Shown here one piece after another: positions 52,567-58,394 of a DNA stretch of 58,394 nucleotides. The stretch is taken from NCBI GenBank assembly GCA_902787825.1, contig CADAHS010000001.1, positions 15,669 through 74,062 on the forward strand. The letters are read 5' to 3'. Origin of the DNA: an uncultured Ruminococcus sp. (GTDB lineage Bacteria; Bacillota; Clostridia; Oscillospirales; Ruminococcaceae). The translations under genes were made by a program, and so were the position numbers. Every line of letters starts with the position of its first letter. Within the stretch, counting starts at the first letter, position 1. The notes below the pieces were generated by a model, which made no database searches, was not told the origin of the DNA, and saw only the letters and a list, made by a program, of their open reading frames with translations.

Positions 52567-54960
52567 TCACTTCAGCTCCACAACTGTAACTCCGTCCTCA
52601 CCTTCACCATAAAGACCTTTCCTTGATGACTTAACACTGGGGTGGTGCTTGAGATGCGATCTTATTGCATTTTTGAGAACCCCGGTCCCTTTGCCGTGAA
52701 TGATCGTAACTATACCGACACCTGACATCACTGCATCATCAATAAAGCTGTCAACGGCGTATATACCGTCGTCAGCAGCATATCCTCTTATATCCAGTTC
52801 AGTGGATATTTTTCTGGTCAATCTGCTTTCAACGCCCTTTGTAGAAACTGCACCCTGCTTGTTCTTGTTCTTGACCTTGACTGGCTGCTGCTTTTCAACA
52901 AGCCTCAGCTTGCTCACATCGACCTTGGTCTTCATTACTCCTATCTGAACAAAACAGTTTCCCTTAGAATCAGGCGGTGTGATAACTATACCGTTTCTCT
53001 TGGTATCCCACACAAGCACTCTGTCACCTTTGACAAGCGCCCTTGGCAGCACATATCCATCGTCGTTTTCTTCAATGACCGGGTTTGCTTCAAGATATAG
53101 CTTGTTCATTGTAGACTTCTGCTTGTGCCGAGCGTCGATAGCTTTTTGCGTAAAGCCTTCCTTTTCTTTTTCCTTGCGCAGAGAATCAAGTTCATCAACA
53201 AGCTGCTGTGATTCACGCTGCACTCGTCTGACGATCTCCTGAGCTTCAAGTCTTGCACGCTCGAGTATGTCCTCTCTGTCACGGGCAAGCTGCTGCTTGT
53301 CATTTTCAAGTTTGTTTTTCAGCTCGTCAGCTTCACGCTTGTAAATCTGAGCAAGTTCGTTGTTCTTTTCAAGCTCTGCCTTTGTGCGTTCCAGGTCATC
53401 AAGAATATTTTCAAATTTTTTGTTTTCCGATGAAATAAGCGAGCTTGCGTGCTTGATGATATCCTCGTCGATCCCAAGGCTGCGGGAGATCGCAAATGCG
53501 TTGGATTTGCCGGGGAACCCGATCACAAGCTTGTATGTCGGCTTGAGCGTTTGCGGGTCGAACTGGCAGCTTGCATTCTGGACGCCATCAGTTTCTATTG
53601 CGTACATTTTAATTTCCTGATAATGAGTCGTTGTTATAAGTGTAGCTCTGAAAGTGTGTATCCTATCTATTATTGAAACAGCAAGTGCTGCACCCTCAAC
53701 AGGGTCAGTTCCCGAACCAAGCTCATCCAGAAGTACAAGGCTTTCGCTGTCTGCCTCGTCAAGGATCGTCTTTATCGTGCTTATATGAGAAGAGAATGTC
53801 GAAAGGTCATTTTCAATCGACTGCTGATCTCCGATGTCAACCAGAACTTTTTTATAAACACAGATCCTGCTGCCGTCTGATGCAGGAATCATTAGTCCAC
53901 ACATCGTCATCAGCGTCAGCAGACCTACCGTTTTCAGGACGACAGTTTTACCGCCTGTGTTCGGACCTGTAATGACAAGTACACTGTTCTCTCCGCCAAT
54001 CTCCAGATCTATTGGCACGACCTTTTTTTCATCAATAAGCGGGTGCCTTGCCTTTTTGAGGATTATAACTCCGTCATCGCCGATCTCCGGCTCCATAGCT
54101 TTCATTTTTGCGCCAAGGTTTGCCTTTGCAAAATAAAGACAAAGCTCGCACGAAGCATTGTAGCTTGAAATGAGCTTTTCTTTAAGCTGACCGCATTCAG
54201 CGGAGAAGCTGCTGATGATACGGTGTATCTCATCCTGCTCCTGTGCAGCAAGGATCCGTATGTCGTTATTTGCCTCAACAACACTCATCGGCTCAATGAA
54301 AAGGGTAGATCCCGATGCGGATATATCGTGTACAAGTCCGCTGACATTAGATTTGAACTCACGCTTGACCGGGATAACGAATCTTCCGTCACGGATCGTA
54401 ACGATCGAATCCTGCATATATTTTTTACCCTCGCTTGACTTTATCATCTTGTCAAGCGATTCTCTTATAGAAAGCTGTGAGCGTGAGATCCTGCGGCGGA
54501 TACTCCTCAGCTCCGGGCTTGCATCATCTGACAGACTGTTCTCGTCGATTATAGCTTCATTCAGCCGCCTTAAAAGTGAGTTCTCCGGGAACAGACTCTC
54601 AAAAAGATAGTTCAGTTTTGTTTGTTTGTCCTCCAACTGATCGAACCATTTTGTCAAAGCATCAGTCTGCATCAGAACACGGCGGATCTCAAGCAGTTCC
54701 TTTATTGAGAGCACGCCGCCCTGCTCAGCTCTCATAGCTATGGCAGAAATGTCGTTTACCTTGTAAAACGAAGGCGTGCCATACCTTACGCTCAGTTCAA
54801 AAGCCTGTGATGTCTTTGACATTTCTTCTTTGACCGTGTAAAGATCGCTTTGCGGAGTTATCCTGTTAGCCATCTGCTTGGCTTTTGGGATAACACATTC
54901 CATCGCAAGCATTTCAAGTATTTTATGTAATTCAAGTGGTTTGCAGTTTATCATTTCCAT
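52567..54960 (-). CDS. mutS2: Endonuclease MutS2 / ribosome rescue factor
   Basis: MutS-like ATPase lacking the mismatch-recognition domain; homologs act on collided ribosomes (RqcU) and have been linked to suppression of recombination. 797 residues. Walker A is GPNTGGKTVVLKT near residue 333, Walker B is LVLLDELGSGTDPVEGA, a coiled coil spans about 510-620, and the C-terminal Smr domain carries LDIRGY and HGKGTGVLKNAIR. The LDLR motif of relatives reads LDIR here. AGGTGA lies 7 bases before the ATG. It is 11 bases downstream of recO. Confidence 0.95.
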   Translation of the reverse strand: MEMINCKPLELHKILEMLAMECVIPKAKQMANRITPQSDLYTVKEEMSKTSQAFELSVRYGTPSFYKVNDISAIAMRAEQGGVLSIKELLEIRRVLMQTDALTKWFDQLEDKQTKLNYLFESLFPENSLLRRLNEAIIDENSLSDDASPELRSIRRRISRSQLSIRESLDKMIKSSEGKKYMQDSIVTIRDGRFVIPVKREFKSNVSGLVHDISASGSTLFIEPMSVVEANNDIRILAAQEQDEIHRIISSFSAECGQLKEKLISSYNASCELCLYFAKANLGAKMKAMEPEIGDDGVIILKKARHPLIDEKKVVPIDLEIGGENSVLVITGPNTGGKTVVLKTVGLLTLMTMCGLMIPASDGSRICVYKKVLVDIGDQQSIENDLSTFSSHISTIKTILDEADSESLVLLDELGSGTDPVEGAALAVSIIDRIHTFRATLITTTHYQEIKMYAIETDGVQNASCQFDPQTLKPTYKLVIGFPGKSNAFAISRSLGIDEDIIKHASSLISSENKKFENILDDLERTKAELEKNNELAQIYKREADELKNKLENDKQQLARDREDILERARLEAQEIVRRVQRESQQLVDELDSLRKEKEKEGFTQKAIDARHKQKSTMNKLYLEANPVIEENDDGYVLPRALVKGDRVLVWDTKRNGIVITPPDSKGNCFVQIGVMKTKVDVSKLRLVEKQQPVKVKNKNKQGAVSTKGVESRLTRKISTELDIRGYAADDGIYAVDSFIDDAVMSGVGIVTIIHGKGTGVLKNAIRSHLKHHPSVKSSRKGLYGEGEDGVTVVELK

Positions 54961-54971
54961 TTTGTTTTCAC

Positions 54972-55724
54972 CTATATGCTTTTGTAGTAATCAAGTGTCT
55001 GAAATCTGTTTTTGAAGTTATATGCTATAAACGATTCTGTAAAAGCTGTGAGTTTGTCCAGATATCTCCGGCTTATCCTGAAATAAAAAAGCTTTTCAAA
55101 TTCGCTGAGCGCAATAAATCTAACAATATACAGAAGTGTTTTATCCATTAAGTGATCGTCAGAGCGCTCGTCAGATATATAGCAGTCATTACAGAAGATC
55201 TTGTTTTCTTTGAAATCAAAGTGCATATTGTCATCTTCATATTTGTAGCAGTTTGCGCATCCGACAAGATCGGGGCGTATACCTATCTCGCAGGGCAGTC
55301 TGAACTCAAATACACATTTGAGGAGCTCGGGATCCATTTTATCGTTGTCAAGAAAATGCATCGAATTGAGCACAAGCCGCATAACATCGCTGTACCCTGC
55401 CTGCTCAGTGCGGGAAAAGAGTATAAGTTCATTGAAATATGCCGCAAGAGCTGTCTTTTTGATGTCCAGCCTGATGCTGTGAAATGAGCTGATAAGCTCG
55501 CTGCTGTTGAGATAGTACTCGATCTGTCCTGAGGCTTTTCTCTTCTCGTCGATGCAAAGCTTTGAGTAGGAAAAAAGCTGCGTGCTTGCCGAGTTTTTAA
55601 CGCTTTTCTGACCGCCTCTTATAAAGATATCTATTACACCTTTTTCAGCAGTGATGACACTTACGGATTTGTTGATCTCACCTATGTTCTTTTCCCTGAG
55701 TATCAGCCCTTTGAGCGTCAGCAT
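54972..55724 (-). CDS. recO: DNA repair protein RecO
   Basis: Recombination mediator that loads RecA with RecR/RecF. 250 residues: an N-terminal OB fold (LTLKGLILREKNIGEINKSV, then GVIDIFIRGGQKSVKNSAS), a helical middle, and a zinc-binding cysteine set (CANC near 170, CNDC near 190). The ATG at 55724 has GAGGTG 6 bases upstream; the adjacent ATG at 55727 is too close. Its start overlaps the end of the yqzL-like gene by 47 bases. Confidence 0.94.
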   Translation of the reverse strand: MLTLKGLILREKNIGEINKSVSVITAEKGVIDIFIRGGQKSVKNSASTQLFSYSKLCIDEKRKASGQIEYYLNSSELISSFHSIRLDIKKTALAAYFNELILFSRTEQAGYSDVMRLVLNSMHFLDNDKMDPELLKCVFEFRLPCEIGIRPDLVGCANCYKYEDDNMHFDFKENKIFCNDCYISDERSDDHLMDKTLLYIVRFIALSEFEKLFYFRISRRYLDKLTAFTESFIAYNFKNRFQTLDYYKSI

Positions 55725-55806
55725 CATTCACACCTCTTTTATCTCTTGCGTATTTCAGATAATCAGAAATTTTTCCGCTTGCAAAAAACTTGTCCCAAAG
55801 GTCCAC
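55678..55806 (-). CDS. YqzL-like small protein between era and recO
   Basis: A 42-residue product beginning at GTG 55806 (MDLWDKFFASGKISDYLKYA), matching the W-x-x-F-x-x-[ST]-G-x-[IV]-x-x-Y-L pattern of YqzL, a 47-residue protein encoded between era and recO in Bacillus. The ribosome-binding site AAAGGTGG ends about 7 bases before this GTG. A longer frame starting at TTG 55899 would add 31 atypical residues and overlap era. The tail is charged (DAQRADTQGKEHR) and overlaps recO. Function unknown. Confidence 0.75.
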   Translation of the reverse strand: MDLWDKFFASGKISDYLKYARDKRGVNDADAQRADTQGKEHR

Positions 55807-55891
55807 CGAAAGCCCACCTTTCATAGTCATCTGAAAGTAGTATCTGCTCGGTGCAAGTTTATTATAAGCGGAAATTTTTAACGAGTATTTA

Positions 55892-56800
55892 TCAGTCAAG
55901 TCCGAAATTTTTTATCATGCCCTCACGGTTACGCCAGCCTTCTTTGACTTTGACCCAGCATTGAAGATTTACTTTTATTCTGAAAAATTCTTCAAGCTCC
56001 TGACGTGCCTCGCTGCCGATCTTTCGCAGCATTGAGCCGCCCTTGCCGATGAGTATGCCCTTGTGAGATTCCTTTTCGCAGAATATCGTAGCTGTAACGT
56101 CCATTATAGGGCTGCCGTCCTTAGCGTCACGTTCAGAAACGCTTTCTATTGTTACCGCAATTCCGTGCGGTACCTCATCGTTCAGATCGTTCAGCGCTTT
56201 TTCCCTGATCATCTCAGCCATAAGCACCCGCTCCGGCTGGTCTGTGAATTTGTCGTCAGGAAAGAAATGAGGCCCCTCAGCTGCATATTTTTCAATACAC
56301 CGAAGCACTGTGTCAAGTCCATCTGCCTGTGTAACGCTGACAGGTATCACCTCAGCAAAATCATATATGCTGCTGTATTCTGCAAGCTTGGTTATAAGCT
56401 CGTCCTTATCGCTGAGAAGATCAGTCTTGTTGAGAACAAGTATAACATTATCATTTTTACGAAAACTTGCAACAAGATTCATCTCCGGCTGAGAAACCTT
56501 TTTTGTGCAGTCGCAAACAAGCATTATCACATCAACGTCTGCAACGCTCTCACTTACAGCCTTGAGCATATGCTCTGAAAGTTTGTTTACCGCCTTGTGC
56601 ATACCGGGTGTGTCAATAAAGACATATTGAGTTGCTTCCTTGGTCAGTACGCCGGTTATTTTTGTTCTTGTGGTCTGCGGCTTGCTGCTGACAGCGGCGA
56701 TCTTTTCACCGACAAGTGCGTTGAGCAGAGAGGATTTGCCTGCGTTTGCTCTTCCTACTATTGTTACAAATGCATTTTTTGTGGTTATGTTCTTATCCAT
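55892..56800 (-). CDS. era: GTPase Era
   Basis: Essential GTPase binding the 3' end of 16S rRNA during 30S maturation. 302 residues. G motifs: GRANAGKSSLLNALVG, KPQTTRTKI, DTPGMHK and NKTDLL. The C-terminal KH domain has GKGGSMLRKIGSEARQELE and the terminal LQCWVKVKEGWRN. ATG 56800 follows AGGAAAG. It lies 32 bases after ybeY, another 16S maturation factor, which fits a ribosome-biogenesis operon. Confidence 0.97.
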   Translation of the reverse strand: MDKNITTKNAFVTIVGRANAGKSSLLNALVGEKIAAVSSKPQTTRTKITGVLTKEATQYVFIDTPGMHKAVNKLSEHMLKAVSESVADVDVIMLVCDCTKKVSQPEMNLVASFRKNDNVILVLNKTDLLSDKDELITKLAEYSSIYDFAEVIPVSVTQADGLDTVLRCIEKYAAEGPHFFPDDKFTDQPERVLMAEMIREKALNDLNDEVPHGIAVTIESVSERDAKDGSPIMDVTATIFCEKESHKGILIGKGGSMLRKIGSEARQELEEFFRIKVNLQCWVKVKEGWRNREGMIKNFGLD

Positions 56801-56832
56801 TCTAACTTTCCTGTCTTTGGTTTTATATGTAT

Positions 56833-57348
56833 TCACGCATCATTGTGCTCGTGCTCGCCGATAAACGTTGCATCTCTTGATATGCCCAGATTTCCGAGTA
56901 TAGCCTCTTCTTTTTCACGCATGATACGTTCCTCAAGCGAGCTTTTTTCGTGATCGTATCCAAGCAGGTGCAGCATAGAATGAACTGTAAGGAAGCCTAC
57001 TTCACGTTCAAGTGAATGATCGTAGACCTCAGCCTGCCTGCAAGCTGTTTCAAGGCTGATGACAATATCACCAAGAAGATATGCGCCTGTTTCGTGGTTC
57101 AGATCGTACTTTCCGTTTTCTCCCAAAGGGAAGGAGAGTACGTCAGTTGGACGGTCTATATTTCTGTGTTCAAGATTGAGCTGGTGTATGGTTTCGTCAT
57201 CAACAAATGAAACCGAAACCTCAAAATCATCATTAAAACCTTCATATTCTGTTACAGCATGGCAGCAGCGTCTGACGAGCAGTCTGATACCAACGGGGAT
57301 CTTTACCTGAGTCTGATTATTTGATATTGAAACCTTTACCTTACCCAT
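56833..57348 (-). CDS. ybeY: Endoribonuclease YbeY
   Basis: Zinc-dependent single-strand RNase for 16S rRNA 3'-end processing and ribosome quality control. 171 residues. The metal site is HSMLHLLGYDH (HxxxHxxxxxH complete; the usual Gly after the first His is Ser). NxxxRxxDxPTDVLSFP is present as LEHRNIDRPTDVLSFP, and GDIVIS also fits. Its start overlaps the phoH stop by 8 bases. The phoH-ybeY-era order is conserved in many bacteria. Confidence 0.96.
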   Translation of the reverse strand: MGKVKVSISNNQTQVKIPVGIRLLVRRCCHAVTEYEGFNDDFEVSVSFVDDETIHQLNLEHRNIDRPTDVLSFPLGENGKYDLNHETGAYLLGDIVISLETACRQAEVYDHSLEREVGFLTVHSMLHLLGYDHEKSSLEERIMREKEEAILGNLGISRDATFIGEHEHNDA

Positions 57349-58312
57349 TGTTTTTCACATTCCTTTTACTGTATTTTTCATAAGCCATAATAATATCCTG
57401 AACGAGCTTGTGCCTTACAACATCGTTCTGATTGAACCGACAAATACTGATATCATCAATGTCTTTTAAAATATTCATTGCCTGTATCAGTCCCGATCTC
57501 CTTTCGTCGGGGAGATCTATCTGCGTGATGTCACCGGTGATTACAATTTTTGAGTTGAAACCGAGTCTTGTCAGGAACATCTTCATCTGTTCGTGAGTCG
57601 TATTCTGAGCCTCGTCAAGAATAATGAATGAATCGTCCAGTGTTCGTCCCCTCATATAAGCAAGCGGTGCTACCTCGATGCAGCCACGCTCCTGCTGCTT
57701 GTTGAAGGTGTCAGGACCAAGCATCTCAAACAATGCATCGTACAGAGGTCTGAGGTATGGATCCACTTTGTTTTGCAGATCGCCCGGAAGAAATCCAAGC
57801 TTTTCCCCAGCCTCTACTGCCGGTCTTGTGAGGATTATCTTTTCCACCTCATGAGCCTTGAATGCTTTTACAGCCATTGCCACTGCAAGATATGTCTTTC
57901 CGGTTCCCGCAGGACCTACACCAAGAACTATCGTTTTGTCCTTGATAGCCTGAACGTATTTTTTCTGTCCCAGCGTCTTTGGTTTGACTACCTTGCCCGA
58001 AACTGTCACACAGATCCCGCCGTCGGACATATGGCTGACCTCATACTGTCTGCCCTCTCTGACAAGAGAAAAGACGTATCTTATCATAGTTTCATTCAGC
58101 GATTCACCTTTTTCGATAAGTGATATAAGTGCCTTTATCGCTTCACTTGCCTCAAAGACATTTTTCTCTTCACCTGATATCGTAAGGTTATCCCCACGTC
58201 CAAGAATCACCACCGAGTATTCACGCTGTATAAGATTAACATTTTCATCATAGTTTCCGAAAAGACTGAGTATGGTTTCTATCTTATCGGCTTTGATCTC
58301 TTTTTGTACCAT
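57341..58312 (-). CDS. phoH: PhoH-family ATPase
   Basis: P-loop ATPase of the PhoH/YbeZ family; family members show RNA-helicase-like activity and are often paired with YbeY. 323 residues. An N-terminal KH-like region (YSVVILGRGDNLTISGEE) precedes Walker A GVGPAGTGKTYLAVAMA near residue 140, LTRPAVEAGEKLGFLPGDL, and Walker B FIILDEAQNTT. It is the first gene of the minus-strand operon, with a near-consensus promoter 40-70 bases upstream. Confidence 0.96.
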   Translation of the reverse strand: MVQKEIKADKIETILSLFGNYDENVNLIQREYSVVILGRGDNLTISGEEKNVFEASEAIKALISLIEKGESLNETMIRYVFSLVREGRQYEVSHMSDGGICVTVSGKVVKPKTLGQKKYVQAIKDKTIVLGVGPAGTGKTYLAVAMAVKAFKAHEVEKIILTRPAVEAGEKLGFLPGDLQNKVDPYLRPLYDALFEMLGPDTFNKQQERGCIEVAPLAYMRGRTLDDSFIILDEAQNTTHEQMKMFLTRLGFNSKIVITGDITQIDLPDERRSGLIQAMNILKDIDDISICRFNQNDVVRHKLVQDIIMAYEKYSKRNVKNNG

Positions 58313-58354
58313 CAGCAGATTTCCTTTAGAAATTAATAATAATCATCTTTTGAT

Positions 58355-58383
58355 AGTATACCACAATTTTTCTCTGATTGCAA
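58355..58383 (-). promoter_or_regulatory. Sigma-A promoter of the phoH operon
   Basis: On the minus strand: TTGCAA (58383-58378), a 17-bp spacer and TATACT (58360-58355) preceded by TGG, an extended -10. The AAAGGA ribosome-binding site is near 58322-58327. Confidence 0.82.
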
Positions 58384-58394
58384 TAATAATCGGA

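Noticed and set aside
55807-55899. TTG start at 55899 for the yqzL-like gene
   Set aside because: It overlaps the end of era, lacks a good ribosome-binding site and adds residues absent from the family; the GTG at 55806 is better placed.

Overview
The window is a compact, gene-dense stretch of a low-to-moderate GC Firmicutes chromosome. Gene content and order fit a spore-forming clostridial lineage near Ruminococcus (Oscillospiraceae): PolC next to ispG, der-plsY-gpsA, miaB-ymcA-mutSL-miaA-hfq, sepF-ylmH-divIVA-lspA, phoH-ybeY-era-yqzL-recO, dipicolinate synthase dpaAB and the sporulation gene yunB. Species cannot be named from sequence alone. I see no rRNA, tRNA, CRISPR array, prophage or full insertion sequence. 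The only mobile-looking element is a 180-bp MITE-like repeat.

Layout. 1-1.5 kb: dpaA-dpaB (spore dipicolinate) and a terminator. 1.5-6.2 kb: glgA, a D,D-carboxypeptidase-like gene whose three catalytic motifs are all altered, pgi, and a small P-loop protein. 6.3-7.1 kb: DUF177-rpmF. 7.1-21.3 kb: a long co-directional run der-plsY-gpsA-yjbQ-pyrH-frr-uppS-cdsA-dxr-rseP-ispG-polC, joining phospholipid, isoprenoid and undecaprenyl synthesis, translation factors and the replicative polymerase. 21.4-28.1 kb: a histidine operon hisZGDBHF-(unknown)-(GNAT)-hisI-hisE, without hisA or hisC. 28.2-29.2 kb: a cysteine-rich clostridial protein behind a structured leader. 29.2-37 kb: miaB-ymcA-mutS-mutL-miaA-hfq. 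37-41.1 kb: a HlyD-like membrane protein, yggS, sepF, ylmH, divIVA. 41.2-41.4 kb: the MITE. 41.4-45.5 kb: lspA, an RluA-family pseudouridine synthase, a HAD phosphatase and a two-subunit transketolase. 45.5-52 kb: yunB, ligA-gatCAB and a zinc-ribbon membrane protein. 52-58.4 kb, minus strand: phoH-ybeY-era-yqzL-recO-mutS2-tyrosine phosphatase, convergent with the preceding genes at a bidirectional terminator.

Most genes are ordinary housekeeping genes in familiar neighbourhoods. The strongest anomalies are: (1) the 3'-5' exonuclease domain inside PolC has lost most of its catalytic acidic residues while the surrounding PHP and polymerase motifs look intact, so this replicase probably does not proofread through the usual site; (2) the DacF-like protein lacks the SxxK, SxN and KTG residues and looks like a pseudoenzyme, and its ribosome-binding site lies in a perfect hairpin; (3) the MITE separates the divIVA terminator from lspA and supplies nearly all of the lspA leader; (4) a base-paired leader precedes the cysteine-rich gene at 28.3 kb. 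Eight promoters were found with near-consensus sigma-A boxes, all with 17-bp spacers.
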